Assembly (NCBI GenBank): GCA_024639185.1 | Contig: JAHEIW010000018.1 | Coordinates: 1 to 52,948, forward strand | Source: Deltaproteobacteria bacterium | GTDB taxonomy: Bacteria; Desulfobacterota; Desulfobacteria; Desulfobacterales; JAHEIW01 | Direction: 5' to 3' | DNA length: 52,948 bases | Part shown: positions 1-9,700 of the stretch, one piece after another | How positions within the stretch are numbered: the first letter of the stretch is position 1 | Layout: each line of letters starts with the position of its first letter | Translations under genes and position numbers: made by a program | The notes under the pieces: model-generated | What the model was told of the DNA's origin: nothing | The model's database searches: none | Seen by the model: only the letters and a program-made list of their open reading frames with translations

Positions 1-8
1 ACGTATCC

Positions 9-1211
9 ATGAAAGATAAAAATATTATTCTGGGTGTCAGCGGTGGTATTGCGGCCTATAAAAGCGTGGAGATCCTCAGACGTTTAATCCAGGCAGGCGC
101 CGGCGTGCGGGTGATAATGACCAAAAGTGCCCAGTGGTTTGTGGGACCGCTGACGTTTGAAGCCCTTTCAGGTCAACCGGTGTTCAAAGAGATGTTTACC
201 GATGACCATGAGGCTTCGATTCGGCACATTGATTGGGCCCAGGCGGCCGATGGTGTCATTATCGCACCGGCGACCGCCAATACCATCGGCAAACTGGCCC
301 ACGGTATAGCCGATGACCCCCTGAGTACCTTTATGCTGGCTGTTACGGCCCCGGTTCTGATTTGCCCGTCGATGAACAGCCATATGTTCGCCAGCAATGC
401 GGTTCAACGAAATCTTGACACCCTCAGGTCTGATGGATATTTTGTTATGGGTCCCGGATCCGGCGAGCTTGCTTGCGGCACCACCGGCCCGGGAAGACTC
501 CCCGAACCGGACGTCATTGTTGATCGATTTCTCAGCTGCCTTGCTCCCAATGATCTGGCCGGAACGAAAATCGTTGTCACTGCCGGTCCCACCATCGAAC
601 CCATTGATCCGGTTAGATTCATTAGCAACCCATCATCGGGTAAGATGGGATATGCCATTGCCCGGGCCGCAGCGCAACGAGGTGCTGACGTTGTGCTCGT
701 TACCGGCCCCACGCATTTGCCTGACCCGGCTGAGGTGTCCATAATCCGGATTCAAACAACAGACGAAATGGCTGAGGCCGTATTTCGAGAATTTGAAACT
801 GCAGACGTCATTATAAAAGCGGCAGCCGTTTCCGATTACGGACCGCAGGAAAGTGCCGAGCATAAAATCAAAAAAGGCCTAACGGAATGGGTTTTACCGC
901 TCAAACAAAACCAGGATATTCTTCGGGCTCTGGGCCGCCAAAAGACACACCAGGTGCTGGTCGGCTTCGCGGCCGAAACCAGAGATCTGGAGCAAAATGC
1001 CACTCAAAAACTGGCAGAAAAAAACCTGGATATTATTGTTGGCAACCGGGTGGGGGTTAGTGATTCTGGTTTTGAATCCGATACCAATACGGTGACGTTT
1101 TTCTTTGACGACGGTACCAAAGAAAAATTACCATCGATGGACAAAGAGGCGGTTGCCCATATCTTGCTGGACCGGGTTGTTGAAAAGGCGCTGCCTTCTA
1201 CAAGTAACTAA
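9..1211 (+). CDS. coaBC: Bifunctional phosphopantothenoylcysteine decarboxylase / phosphopantothenate-cysteine ligase
   Basis: Makes 4'-phosphopantetheine for coenzyme A: the C-terminal half joins phosphopantothenate to cysteine, the N-terminal half decarboxylates the product using FMN. The 400-residue length is normal for the fused bacterial enzyme. The flavoprotein half (about 1-180) shows [10 protein letters not shown] at 9-18, the active-site His in IRHIDWA (about 73), the PSMNSHM motif (about 120-126) and the Cys of ACGTTGPGR (about 156). The ligase half begins near 187 with [17 protein letters not shown] and has the AAAVSDY and KIKK segments near 271-289. It opens a plus-strand run and is followed after 33 bp by the uracil-DNA glycosylase gene. 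Cytoplasmic. Family call is firm. Confidence 0.97.
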   Translation: MKDKNIILGVSGGIAAYKSVEILRRLIQAGAGVRVIMTKSAQWFVGPLTFEALSGQPVFKEMFTDDHEASIRHIDWAQAADGVIIAPATANTIGKLAHGIADDPLSTFMLAVTAPVLICPSMNSHMFASNAVQRNLDTLRSDGYFVMGPGSGELACGTTGPGRLPEPDVIVDRFLSCLAPNDLAGTKIVVTAGPTIEPIDPVRFISNPSSGKMGYAIARAAAQRGADVVLVTGPTHLPDPAEVSIIRIQTTDEMAEAVFREFETADVIIKAAAVSDYGPQESAEHKIKKGLTEWVLPLKQNQDILRALGRQKTHQVLVGFAAETRDLEQNATQKLAEKNLDIIVGNRVGVSDSGFESDTNTVTFFFDDGTKEKLPSMDKEAVAHILLDRVVEKALPSTSN

Positions 1212-1244
1212 AAAGGAACTGGAAACGATTCGCTCTGGGTTGTC

Positions 1245-1946
1245 GTGGCCTTAAGATCTCAAATAATTGAATCGATTGATGCGTTAAGCCAATCTCTTCA
1301 GCGTCTTTCCCGGAGCGGACTTCGTGGATTTGACTGTCATCCCGACAGTCTTGCAAAATTGTCCGCCTGGGGTGTGGCGCCGCAAAAGCACGGTGAAACC
1401 CTCACAATTATTCGAGCGGAATTGGGCGATTGCCAGCGTTGCAGGCTGGCACAGCATCGCCGCAACATTGTTTTCGGCTCCGGCAGTCCAACGGCAAAAC
1501 TGGTGTTTGTGGGCGAGGGACCGGGGTTTGATGAAGATCGACAGGCCGAGCCGTTTGTGGGGCCCGCCGGGCAGCTGCTGACGAAAATCATTGGCGCCAT
1601 AAATCTGACCCGCAGCCAGGTTTACATTGGCAACATCGTTAAATGTCGACCACCCAATAACCGCAATCCGCGACCTGATGAAATTCAGACCTGTTTTCCT
1701 TTTCTTGCCCGACAGTTTGATGCTATTCAGCCAGACTTTATCTGCGCCCTCGGATCGATTGCAGCTCAAACGCTTTTGAATACGACCGAACCGATATCCA
1801 AACTGAGAGGTCGATTTTACGACTACCGGGGGATAAAGCTGCTGCCAACCTACCATCCTGCTTATTTACTGCGTAATGCCGAAAAAAAAAGGCAGGTTTG
1901 GGAAGATATGAAAATGCTCATGAAGGAATATCCATATGAAACGTAG
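1245..1946 (+). CDS. Family 4 (iron-sulfur) uracil-DNA glycosylase
   Basis: Excises uracil from DNA arising by cytosine deamination, starting base-excision repair. The 233-residue protein has the family-4 core: GEGPGFDED (90-98) with the following EPFVGPAGQLL, the NIVKCRPPNNR segment (130-140) and the C-terminal HPAYLLR loop (204-210). Four cysteines at about 63, 66, 134 and 150 fit the CxxC...C-x15-C ligand pattern for a 4Fe-4S cluster. The first 50 residues are a poorly conserved extension. The start is GTG; no strong Shine-Dalgarno is visible, so it is uncertain. The 3' end overlaps the next gene by 11 bp, suggesting translational coupling. Confidence 0.93.
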   Translation: MALRSQIIESIDALSQSLQRLSRSGLRGFDCHPDSLAKLSAWGVAPQKHGETLTIIRAELGDCQRCRLAQHRRNIVFGSGSPTAKLVFVGEGPGFDEDRQAEPFVGPAGQLLTKIIGAINLTRSQVYIGNIVKCRPPNNRNPRPDEIQTCFPFLARQFDAIQPDFICALGSIAAQTLLNTTEPISKLRGRFYDYRGIKLLPTYHPAYLLRNAEKKRQVWEDMKMLMKEYPYET

Positions 1947-3222
1947 ACCCTCGATCGTCATATTGTTTTTATTTTTTGTGCTGCTGTTTGCCGGTAACGC
2001 CGCGGCAGCCAAGGGCGATGTTTATATCGTCGCCATCAATGATGCTATTAGTCCGGGCATAGCCGAATATATTAGCAACAGCATCGAGCGCGTTGAAAAA
2101 GAAGAAGCGGCCTGCCTGATTATCGAGTTGGATACGCCCGGCGGTCTGGCCGAATCCATGCGGCTGATCATCAAAGACATATTAGGTAGCAGGGTGCCGA
2201 TTGTGGTTTTTGTGGCGCCGAGCGGTGCCCGGGCAGCTTCAGCGGGCGTGATGATTACGATGGCCGCAGATGTGGCGGTGATGGCTCCCGGGACGAACAT
2301 TGGTGCGGCTCATCCGGTCGGAGCAGGGGGCAAAGATATCAGCGGGAAAATGTCAGAAAAGGTGATCAATGATATGGTGGCCCATGCCAAAAGTGTTGCC
2401 GAAGAGCGCGGGCGAAATCAAAAATGGGTTGAACAGGCCATTCGGGAGAGCGTATCCATCACGGAAACCGAAGCCCTCAAAGAAAACGTCATCGATTTTA
2501 TTGCCGAAGACACCGATGATCTTATCCGGCAGCTCAATGGCCTTAAGATTGCGGACAAAGGCGAGCTAAAATTAGATAAGGCCCAGAAGGTCATTGTCGA
2601 ACCCTCACTTCGAACCAATATTTTAAAAACCATCAGCAACCCTAACATCGCCTATATTTTATTGATGATCGGATTGGCCGGGCTTTATTTTGAGCTGTCC
2701 CATCCGGGGGCGATATTTCCCGGTGTCATCGGTGGGATATCACTGATCCTGGCATTTTTTGCGCTGCAGACCCTGCCGGTTAACTATGCCGGTATCCTGC
2801 TGATTATTCTGGCCATTATATTGTTCATTATGGAGATGAAAATCCCCAGCTACGGGCTTTTAAGCGTGGCCGGTGTTTTATCACTGCTTCTGGGTTCGTT
2901 GATGATGTTTAAAAACACCGGACCGGATATGAAATTGTCTCTGAAAGTCTTGCTGCCGACCCTTATTTTAATATCCGGTTTCTTTGTGTTTGTGGCCGGG
3001 CTTGTATTTCGAGCCCAGATATCCAAGCCCAAGACCGGCACCAAAGGCCTGGTCGGTGAAATTGGCATTGTTAAAAAAGCCCTGACACCCGAGGGCAAAG
3101 TCTTTGTCCACGGGGAATTGTGGAATGCCAAAGCCCAAGTAGAAATCGATGAAAATTCTAAAGTTCGGGTTACCAATGTGGTTAATTTGGTGCTGGAGGT
3201 TGAACTGACGGATGAATCTTGA
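1936..3222 (+). CDS. NfeD-family membrane-bound serine protease (long form)
   Basis: Predicted membrane protease of the long NfeD type, whose archaeal relatives cleave stomatin C-termini. Residues 1-24 form a signal peptide or anchor. A ClpP/crotonase-like protease domain follows, with ELDTPGG (64-70) and RAASAG (99-104, nucleophile probably Ser102) and a candidate general-base lysine near 152 in VAHAKSVAEERGRN. Several membrane segments occupy about 240-350, and the C-terminal 60 residues form the small OB-fold NfeD domain. It overlaps the uracil glycosylase gene and is followed by a slipin, the classic NfeD-slipin pair, so the two probably act on membrane quality or microdomain organisation. 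Catalytic assignments come from the motif, not from an alignment. Confidence 0.93.
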   Translation: MKRRPSIVILFLFFVLLFAGNAAAAKGDVYIVAINDAISPGIAEYISNSIERVEKEEAACLIIELDTPGGLAESMRLIIKDILGSRVPIVVFVAPSGARAASAGVMITMAADVAVMAPGTNIGAAHPVGAGGKDISGKMSEKVINDMVAHAKSVAEERGRNQKWVEQAIRESVSITETEALKENVIDFIAEDTDDLIRQLNGLKIADKGELKLDKAQKVIVEPSLRTNILKTISNPNIAYILLMIGLAGLYFELSHPGAIFPGVIGGISLILAFFALQTLPVNYAGILLIILAIILFIMEMKIPSYGLLSVAGVLSLLLGSLMMFKNTGPDMKLSLKVLLPTLILISGFFVFVAGLVFRAQISKPKTGTKGLVGEIGIVKKALTPEGKVFVHGELWNAKAQVEIDENSKVRVTNVVNLVLEVELTDES

Positions 3223-3352
3223 AATGACTAGTGTTCATGACAGCCGTAAAGCCGGTTCTTTCATCTGATCGACTTGAGGTTTGCGTCCTTTAGTGCTAAG
3301 TTTTATTGACCCTGTCGCCCATTTACTCACACCGACTACAAAGGAGGATCGC

Positions 3353-4117
3353 ATGAGTCTTTTTACGCCAATTGCCATTCTTGTGCTGGTGATTTTTTTT
3401 CTATCGGCAGCGCTGCGGATATTGAACGAATACGAACGCGGCGTGATATTCAGGCTGGGGCGCGTCATCGCAGCCAAAGGGCCGGGGCTCATCATTTTGA
3501 TTCCGCTGATTGACAAAATGGTCAAGGTCAGCCTGCGACTGGTCGCCATGGATGTGGATCCACAGGATGTGATCACCAGAGACAATGTGTCCGTTAAAGT
3601 CAATGCCGTGATCTATTTCAGGGTAATCGATCCCATCAAGGCGATTGTGGAAGTTGAAAACTACAGTTATGCCATGTCCCAGCTGGCACAAACCACTTTG
3701 AGGAGTGTTTGCGGGCAGTCAGAGCTGGACGACCTGCTGGCCGAAAGGGAAAAAATAAACACCGAACTGCAGGAAATACTGGATACCCATACCGATCCCT
3801 GGGGTATTAAAGTGGCCACAGTTGAACTTAAACATATCGATTTGCCGGGTGAAATGCAGCGGGCGATTGCGCGCCAGGCCGAAGCCGAGCGCGAAAGACG
3901 GGCCAAAGTGATCAACGCCGAGGGTGAATATCAGGCTGCCACTAAATTGGCCGAGGCGTCCGTGATCATTGAGGATCATCCCACAGCTTTGCAACTCAGG
4001 TATCTGCAGACCATGAATGAAATGTCGACCGAAAGTAATTCAACCATTATTTTTCCGATTCCCATAGAGCTTTTTAAACCTTTTGCTCGCTTTTTTAAGA
4101 AGGCTGACAATGAATAA
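3353..4117 (+). CDS. Slipin (SPFH / stomatin-like membrane protein)
   Basis: Stomatin-family scaffold protein, probable partner or substrate of the preceding NfeD protease. The start at 3353 is chosen because AAGGAGG lies just upstream; the frame is open to 3281 without a better site. The 254-residue product has an N-terminal membrane hairpin (about 4-20), then the SPFH domain starting at [13 protein letters not shown] with IPLIDKM and the slipin-type [15 protein letters not shown]. Next comes the helical [24 protein letters not shown] region, which drives oligomerisation in this family. It ends with the hydrophobic IIFPIPIEL strand and a short basic tail. A 130-bp gap separates it from the NfeD gene. 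Confidence 0.95.
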   Translation: MSLFTPIAILVLVIFFLSAALRILNEYERGVIFRLGRVIAAKGPGLIILIPLIDKMVKVSLRLVAMDVDPQDVITRDNVSVKVNAVIYFRVIDPIKAIVEVENYSYAMSQLAQTTLRSVCGQSELDDLLAEREKINTELQEILDTHTDPWGIKVATVELKHIDLPGEMQRAIARQAEAERERRAKVINAEGEYQAATKLAEASVIIEDHPTALQLRYLQTMNEMSTESNSTIIFPIPIELFKPFARFFKKADNE

Positions 4118-4267
4118 AGGATTGAACTTATCGGCTTAATTTGATATCAGGCAATTTTAAATTTTATCGTCAATCGGTAAGATTGATTTTACCTGCGTCG
4201 TCTATAGGCGGGGGCTTTGCAGCCTCCGCTTGTGCTTTCAAATAACGAAATAAGGAGATACTAGCCC

Positions 4268-4765
4268 ATGAGCGAGACCCCTGAAGAAACAAGCCAAAAA
4301 TCCGGTAAGGTCGAAGACACCAGCGAGGAAGGCCAGGCGGCAGCTGCACAAGAAGACAATGCCGCGGATAAAGAGCAGGAAAGTGCTGCTTCCACCGAAG
4401 AGACGGCTGAAGTTCCAGCGGAAAAGCCAACCAAGGCGCCCCAGAAGCCATCTGCAGCCAAAGACAAACCGCTGGAAAAAATGACGGTAAAAGAGCTGCG
4501 CGAGCTCGCCAAAGACATACCGGGAATAACCGGTGTGCATGCCATGAAAAAAGAAGAATTGATCACCGAAATCAAATCCGCCAAAGGCATCAAAGATGAA
4601 CCGGTGAAAAAAGTCAGTGGCAGTACACGGGAATTGAAACTGCAAATCAAATCTCTGAAAGCAGAGCGCCAGGCCGCGCTGGAAGCCAAAGATAAGAAAA
4701 AAGCCACTATTTTCAGGCGGCGCATTTCCAGGTTAAAAAAGAAAACCCGGAAGGTCGCCGCTTAG
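4268..4765 (+). CDS. Rho N-terminal (SAP-like) domain protein with acidic and basic arms
   Basis: 165-residue protein of unknown role. Residues 1-75 are a low-complexity Ala/Glu/Lys/Pro-rich acidic region. Residues 76-110 (MTVKELRELAKDIPG... AMKKEELITEI) match the small helical Rho N-terminal/SAP-type fold, which usually binds nucleic acid. The C-terminal 45 residues are strongly basic and helical (RQAALEAKDKKKATIFRRR, then RLKKKTRK). The mix suggests an RNA- or DNA-associated accessory protein. GGAGA lies at 4254-4258, about 9 bases before the ATG at 4268. It stands alone between the slipin gene and a heptamer repeat. Function is inferred from domain and charge only. Confidence 0.8.
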   Translation: MSETPEETSQKSGKVEDTSEEGQAAAAQEDNAADKEQESAASTEETAEVPAEKPTKAPQKPSAAKDKPLEKMTVKELRELAKDIPGITGVHAMKKEELITEIKSAKGIKDEPVKKVSGSTRELKLQIKSLKAERQAALEAKDKKKATIFRRRISRLKKKTRKVAA

Positions 4766-4771
4766 GCAGGC

Positions 4772-4940
4772 GGTTATTTGTTACTGGTTATTTGTTATTA
4801 AGACTACCATGATCTGCGGATGCATCTTGTATCGGTTTACACTCATCGCAGAACAATCAAAAAAAGTACGCATTTAAATCAGATAAAATCTACCAATAAC
4901 CAATAACGAATAACCAATAACAAATCTAATAACCATTAAC
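4772..4940. repeat. Inverted pair of degenerate 7-bp tandem repeats (element A)
   Basis: Left arm 4772-4799 reads as four 7-mers (GGTTATT, TGTTACT, GGTTATT, TGTTATT). Right arm 4892-4940 reads as seven 7-mers (ACCAATA, ACCAATA, ACGAATA, ACCAATA, ACAAATC, TAATAAC, CATTAAC). The right arm is the reverse complement type of the left, so the transcript can fold into a long imperfect stem with a 92-base loop. The element fills the gap between the Rho-N protein and the HAD phosphatase. It is one of a family of such arrays in this window whose unit sequence differs by locus. Confidence 0.85.
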
Positions 4941-4948
4941 GTTTAAGC

Positions 4949-5521
4949 ATGAAAATTGATCCGGCCTCAATTGCATTTGATATCGATGGTGTCGTTGCCG
5001 ATACGATGACACTTTTTCTGGATATCGCCCGACACGAGTATAATCTCAATAGCATCACTTATGCGGATATCACTTGTTATAATCTGGCGGACTGTCTTGA
5101 TATCGAACCCAAGACCATCGACGCTATCGTAACGCGTATTTTGAATGGGAACTATAGAGCGCCCTTATCCCCAATTGCAGGTGCCCCTGACGTCTTGTAT
5201 AACCTGGGCAGTCGTTTCGGGCCCCTCATGTTTGTGACCGCCCGTCCCTATTCGGGCCCATTGGATGATTGGATCAATGAAACCCTTCGTCTGGATCCGA
5301 CCCTGACTGAAATTATTCCGACGGGTTCACATGAGGCCAAAGCCGGCATATTACAGCAGCGCCAAATTCAATACTTTGTCGACGATCGACTCGAGACCTG
5401 CTATTTGCTACAGGAGGCCGGTATCCAGCCGATTCTATTCACGCAACCCTGGAATCGCGAGCCCCATACCTTTTTCGAGGTAGGCTCCTGGCATGAGATA
5501 AAAAAACTTCTTGCGCTTTAG
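4949..5521 (+). CDS. HAD-superfamily phosphatase, 5'-nucleotidase-like
   Basis: 190-residue HAD hydrolase with all four motifs. Motif I is FDIDGVVAD (9-17, nucleophile Asp10, acid/base Asp12), motif II is the Thr of FVTARP (about 97), motif III the Lys of HEAKAGIL (about 131), and motif IV FVDDR (about 146). The small helical insert between motifs I and II resembles cap type C1 of deoxyribonucleotidases, so a phosphomonoesterase acting on a small metabolite or nucleotide is likely. The substrate cannot be read from sequence. No clear Shine-Dalgarno precedes the ATG, which lies 9 bp after repeat element A. xerC begins 14 bp downstream, so the two are probably co-transcribed. Confidence 0.82.
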   Translation: MKIDPASIAFDIDGVVADTMTLFLDIARHEYNLNSITYADITCYNLADCLDIEPKTIDAIVTRILNGNYRAPLSPIAGAPDVLYNLGSRFGPLMFVTARPYSGPLDDWINETLRLDPTLTEIIPTGSHEAKAGILQQRQIQYFVDDRLETCYLLQEAGIQPILFTQPWNREPHTFFEVGSWHEIKKLLAL

Positions 5522-5535
5522 AAGAGAACCTCCGT

Positions 5536-6471
5536 ATGGAATCCCATCCGGAAAAACCGCTGGTCGAGTCGTTTATAGAGTCCCTTGTTACGGAAAGAGG
5601 GTATTCAGATCATACCTGCCGCGCCTACCACAAGGATCTCACCGATTTCTTTGACTTTGCGGCTGATTACCTTCGGCCCCGCAAAGTTTCCCAAGAACGA
5701 CCTTTTGCAGTGGCTCTAAAGCAGATTGACGGAATTATGATCAGGGGGTATCTGGGTTTTTTACATCGCAAGAATAAAAAAACAACCGTTGCCCGCAAGC
5801 TTTCCGCCATTCGATCATTTTTCAAGTTTTTGGAAAAAAAAGGGCACATTTCCGAGAATCCGGCCCAGCATGTCATGACACCCAAACAGGATAAAACCAT
5901 ACCGGTTTATCTTTCGGTAGATGAAATGTTTCGACTGCTGGATTCGATCCAGACCGACACGCTGCTGGATTTAAGGAATCGCGCCATTTTTGAAACCCTT
6001 TACTCCAGCGGCATTCGCGTTTCTGAGCTGACGCAGATGAATTTGGCGGATGTGGACTTTGAAGGTGCCGTGATCCGGGTGCTGGGCAAGGGCAACCGCC
6101 AGCGAATGATACCGGTTGGTCAGAAGGCCTTAACGGCCATAAAAGCTTATCGGCAACTGTTGCAAAAGAAAGGTGGCCCGGGTGCCGCCCCTGATGGGCC
6201 ATTATTTTTAAATCGATTTAATAAGCGCCTGACGCCGCGTTCGATTGCCAGAATTTTAAAACAACTGGTCAATGCCGTAGGGCTTTTGACACCAGTATCA
6301 CCGCATGCATTGCGGCATACCTTTGCCACCCATATGCTGGATGCGGGCGCAGATTTGCGTGCCGTGCAGGAACTGTTAGGGCACAAGAGCCTTTCGACGA
6401 CCCAGAAATATACGCATGTCAGCATTGATCACTTAATGGAGACTTATGATAAGGCCCACCCGCGGAAGTAA
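5536..6471 (+). CDS. xerC: Tyrosine recombinase XerC
   Basis: Chromosome-dimer-resolution recombinase, normally acting with XerD at dif. The 311-residue length is typical. The SAM-like core-binding domain is at about 8-110. The catalytic domain carries Arg161 (SSGIRVSEL), Lys185 (GKGNRQR), His257 and Arg260 (HALRHTFATH), His283 (LLGHKSLSTTQ) and Tyr292 (KYTHV). Location directly upstream of hslV-hslU is the widespread xerC/codV-hslVU arrangement, which supports XerC over a mobile-element integrase. A second, unrelated tyrosine integrase occurs at about 20.2-21.1 kb. The ATG lies 14 bp after the HAD gene. Confidence 0.93.
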   Translation: MESHPEKPLVESFIESLVTERGYSDHTCRAYHKDLTDFFDFAADYLRPRKVSQERPFAVALKQIDGIMIRGYLGFLHRKNKKTTVARKLSAIRSFFKFLEKKGHISENPAQHVMTPKQDKTIPVYLSVDEMFRLLDSIQTDTLLDLRNRAIFETLYSSGIRVSELTQMNLADVDFEGAVIRVLGKGNRQRMIPVGQKALTAIKAYRQLLQKKGGPGAAPDGPLFLNRFNKRLTPRSIARILKQLVNAVGLLTPVSPHALRHTFATHMLDAGADLRAVQELLGHKSLSTTQKYTHVSIDHLMETYDKAHPRK

Positions 6472-6676
6472 TTGTTTGCCACCCCGGACGGGTTTTGCAA
6501 AAATGGGTGGAAAAAAGCAAAAACTTGGATCATAATAGATTGCGACTGTCATTTTGTTCAGCAGAAGGTGTTGTTCCTGTCGGTCAGTTTTTTGGTGCTT
6601 TCGGATGTCAGGATGATGCTGTTTAGGAAAAATTTAATTTCCATTAATATTCAAAAATCACGATCATGCGAGGGAC

Positions 6677-7210
6677 ATGATGGAAATGCACGGGACGACA
6701 ATTTTAGCTGTCAGACGCAAGGATAAAGCAGCGGTTGCCGGCGATGGTCAGGTGACGCTAAACAACAATGTCATCAAACATCAGGCCAAGAAAGTCCGCA
6801 AGATTTACCAGCAAAAAATTATTGTCGGATTTGCCGGTGCCACAGCGGATGCCTTGAATCTTTCCGAACGCCTTGAACACAAACTCGAGCAGTACAATGG
6901 GAACCTGACCCGCGCGGCTGTTGAACTGGCACGTGACTGGCGAACCGATAAATATCTGAGACGGCTTGAAGCACTTATGATTGCCGTTGACAAGAAACGT
7001 ATGTATCTGATTTCCGGTAGCGGCGATGTGATTGAACCGGATCAGCCGATTATCGGAATTGGATCCGGCGGTGTGGCCGCCCAGGCCGCGGCACTGGCAC
7101 TTTCCGAGCATACAGAAATCAGCGCACGTAAAATTGTCCAGGAAGCCATGAAAATTGCGGCGTCTATTTGCGTGTTTACAAATACGCATATTGTGGTAGA
7201 GGAACTCTAA
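6677..7210 (+). CDS. hslV: ATP-dependent protease peptidase subunit HslV (ClpQ)
   Basis: Proteolytic core of the HslUV (ClpYQ) two-component protease, a cytoplasmic Ntn-hydrolase double hexamer. Processing should expose the catalytic Thr in HG-TTILAVRRK (Thr7 of the longest reading). Other marks are GDGQVTLN (about 23-30), FAGATADALNL and GSGGVAAQAAALAL. Three in-frame ATGs (6677, 6680, 6686) lie close together; GAGGGAC just before 6677 favours the first. All give the same mature protein. The stop codon abuts the ATG of hslU with no gap, so the subunits are translationally coupled. Confidence 0.97.
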   Translation: MMEMHGTTILAVRRKDKAAVAGDGQVTLNNNVIKHQAKKVRKIYQQKIIVGFAGATADALNLSERLEHKLEQYNGNLTRAAVELARDWRTDKYLRRLEALMIAVDKKRMYLISGSGDVIEPDQPIIGIGSGGVAAQAAALALSEHTEISARKIVQEAMKIAASICVFTNTHIVVEEL

Positions 7211-8584
7211 ATGAACCCATTGAAACCTTCTGAGGTTGTTGAAGAACTGGATAAATACATCATTGGCCAGGATAATGCCAAACGCTCGGTCGCCATTGCA
7301 CTGCGCAACCGCTGGCGTCGGCAACAGGTTCCCGAAGAGTTGCGTGATGAAATTGCGCCAAAAAACATTATATTAATCGGTCCCACAGGCGTTGGCAAAA
7401 CTGAAATCGCCAGACGTCTTTCGCGGCTGACGGATTCGCCCTTTTCAAAAGTAGAAGCATCCAAATTTACCGAGGTGGGCTACGTCGGACGCGATGTTGA
7501 GTCCATGGTCAGAGACCTGCTTGAGTTGACGATCAATACCCTCAAGTCCAGAGAGCAAGAAGCCGTAAAAGATAAAGCCTGGCAGGCTGCCGAAGAGCGA
7601 ATGCTGGATCTATTGTTGCCCAAATCAGGGAAGCCGGTAAATCCGCGGACCGAAGACACAAAAGAAGTTCAATTTGAACTGGTCACCTCTGCAAATGAGG
7701 AATCATCCTCCACCCGGGAAAAATTGCGCGATATGCTGCGGCGTGGCAAACTGAATAATCGCTTTGTCGATCTGGATGTAGCCGATCGCAGCGGTCCGAT
7801 GGTTGAAATTTTTTCAAATGTCGGTATGGAAGAGATGGGCATTAACTTTAAGGATATGCTCGGTGGTGTGTTTCCCAAAGCCACCAAACGGCGCAAGGTA
7901 AAGGTGCCTGAGGCAATGGAAATCCTGGCCCAGGAAGAGGCCCATGGCTTGGTGGATATGGATAAAGTCGTTAAGCAGGCCATCAAAAAGGTCGAACAGG
8001 CGGGCATCATCTTTCTGGATGAAATCGATAAAATTGCCGGCCGCAACAGCGCCCAGGGGCCGGATGTGTCCCGGGAAGGCGTCCAAAGAGATCTACTGCC
8101 GATTGTTGAGGGATCTACGGTGACGACTAAATACGGACCGGTCAAAACCGATCATATTTTGTTTGTGGCTTCCGGTGCATTTCATACCGTCAAGCCGTCT
8201 GACCTGATCCCCGAGCTGCAGGGTCGATTTCCCATTCGTGTTGAGCTTGATGCCCTCGGCAAAAAGGAGTTTGTCAGGATTTTAACAGAACCCAAAAATG
8301 CGCTTTTGCTCCAGTACATCGCCCTGTTGAAAACCGAGGGCGTTGACGTCGCCTTTGAAGATGATGCCGTTGAAACCATCGCCAGGATTGCCGAAGAGGT
8401 CAATAATCGCACCGAGAACATCGGCGCTCGCAGGTTACAGACCATCATGGAACGATTGCTGGAAGACATTCTATTCGAGGCACCGGATTTGCCCCGGCAA
8501 CGGATTGTGATCAGCAAGGATGAGGTGGAATCCAAGCTCAAAGACATAAAGGACGATGAGGATCTGAGTCGTTATATCCTTTAG
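7211..8584 (+). CDS. hslU: HslUV unfoldase ATPase subunit HslU (ClpY)
   Basis: AAA+ unfoldase that recognises, unfolds and feeds proteins into HslV. The 457-residue protein has Walker A GPTGVGKT (57-64), the substrate-gripping pore loop GYVG (90-93), Walker [10 protein letters not shown] (near 263) and the sensor-2 segment [12 protein letters not shown] near 400. The variable I domain lies at about 110-240. The C-terminal tail ends SRYIL, consistent with the conserved docking tail that inserts into HslV. It is the last gene of the xerC-hslV-hslU run; a 219-bp gap follows with no recognisable gene. Confidence 0.97.
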   Translation: MNPLKPSEVVEELDKYIIGQDNAKRSVAIALRNRWRRQQVPEELRDEIAPKNIILIGPTGVGKTEIARRLSRLTDSPFSKVEASKFTEVGYVGRDVESMVRDLLELTINTLKSREQEAVKDKAWQAAEERMLDLLLPKSGKPVNPRTEDTKEVQFELVTSANEESSSTREKLRDMLRRGKLNNRFVDLDVADRSGPMVEIFSNVGMEEMGINFKDMLGGVFPKATKRRKVKVPEAMEILAQEEAHGLVDMDKVVKQAIKKVEQAGIIFLDEIDKIAGRNSAQGPDVSREGVQRDLLPIVEGSTVTTKYGPVKTDHILFVASGAFHTVKPSDLIPELQGRFPIRVELDALGKKEFVRILTEPKNALLLQYIALLKTEGVDVAFEDDAVETIARIAEEVNNRTENIGARRLQTIMERLLEDILFEAPDLPRQRIVISKDEVESKLKDIKDDEDLSRYIL

Positions 8585-8803
8585 TTTCCATTAGCGAAAT
8601 GGTACTTCCTGCTTTTATTTTATGGAACCCGCTTGATTTGGGTTAGACAGCCTATCGCAGGGGGCCCGAGCAAAGCGTTTCGATTTAAGAGGGGTCAGGC
8701 TCCATTTTTCGGCACCAGGCGCTATGCGTTTTGCCATATGCAGTCTGCTAATCGGTGCAAGACGATGCCAACCCGAAATGATGCTATTTTAGATTAAGCC
8801 AAA

Positions 8804-9700
8804 ATGACACCAGACCCAAATAATACGTCTCCCAATGTCGCTGATATCCTCATCGAGGCTCTGCCCTACATTCGGCGCTTTTACGGCATGACGATCGTGA
8901 TCAAATACGGCGGGCATGCCATGGTCGATGCGCAGCTCAAACAGGATTTCGCCCGTGACATTACCCTGTTGAAATTTATCGGTCTCAATCCGGTAGTGGT
9001 TCACGGCGGCGGACCGCAGATCAATTCGGTTCTGGATCAGATGGGGATTCGACCTCGATTTGTACGCGGTATGCGCCTGACCGATGAACGCACCATGGAT
9101 GTGGTTGAAATGGTTTTAGGCGGTAAAGTCAACAAAGCCATCGTTCATCAGATCAATCAACAGGGGGGCAAAGCGGTCGGTCTGAGCGGCAAAGACGGCG
9201 GCCTGATTCAGGCCAAAAAGCTTCAAATCGTACAGCAGCCGGACAGCGATAAACCGCCGGAAATCATCGATCCGGGCCTGGTCGGAGAGGTTACCCATAT
9301 CAACTCCGATATTATCGAAAAACTGACCCAGCAGGGATTTATTCCCATTATTGCACCGGTGGGCGCCGGCAAAGCCGGAGAAACCTTTAATATCAATGCG
9401 GATCTGGTGGCCAGTCGCATCGCAACAGCGCTCAAGGCCGGTCGCCTTGTTTTGCTCACAGATGTGGATGGCGTGCTGGATGCCGATGGTCACTTGATCA
9501 GTTCAATTAATGCGGCTCAGATTAAACAGATGATTGGCGATCAGCGCATTTCAGGCGGCATGATTCCCAAAATTGAATTCGCCTTGGGCGCAATTGAAAA
9601 TGGTGTCGAAAAAGTTCAAATTATCAACGGTACCCAGCGGCATTCGATTTTGCTGGAATTATTTACCGACAGCGGGATCGGAACGGAGGTGACAGCATGA
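8804..9700 (+). CDS. argB: Acetylglutamate kinase
   Basis: Second step of arginine biosynthesis: ATP-dependent phosphorylation of N-acetylglutamate. The 298-residue protein shows the amino-acid-kinase features VIKYGGHAM (27-35), VVHGGGPQI, the substrate motif [23 protein letters not shown] and [11 protein letters not shown], and the C-terminal [11 protein letters not shown]. The N-terminal helix before residue 25 is the type present in arginine-feedback-regulated hexameric enzymes, so feedback inhibition is plausible. It overlaps argD by 4 bp (ATGA), implying coupled translation. The preceding 219-bp gap should hold the promoter; no confident operator was recognised. Confidence 0.97.
   Translation: MTPDPNNTSPNVADILIEALPYIRRFYGMTIVIKYGGHAMVDAQLKQDFARDITLLKFIGLNPVVVHGGGPQINSVLDQMGIRPRFVRGMRLTDERTMDVVEMVLGGKVNKAIVHQINQQGGKAVGLSGKDGGLIQAKKLQIVQQPDSDKPPEIIDPGLVGEVTHINSDIIEKLTQQGFIPIIAPVGAGKAGETFNINADLVASRIATALKAGRLVLLTDVDGVLDADGHLISSINAAQIKQMIGDQRISGGMIPKIEFALGAIENGVEKVQIINGTQRHSILLELFTDSGIGTEVTA

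Noticed and set aside
1284-1856. A 190-codon minus-strand frame opposite the uracil-DNA glycosylase
   Set aside because: The plus-strand protein has all catalytic motifs and cysteines; the minus reading has none.
4170-4725. Several minus-strand open frames of 90-150 codons opposite the Rho-N protein
   Set aside because: They mirror the Ala/Glu/Lys-rich low-complexity coding strand and give Phe- or Ser-rich nonsense; the plus-strand reading has a domain.
4772-4940. The heptamer arrays as CRISPR arrays
   Set aside because: Units are 7-8 bp, adjacent and degenerate, without constant repeats or unique spacers; no cas gene is present.
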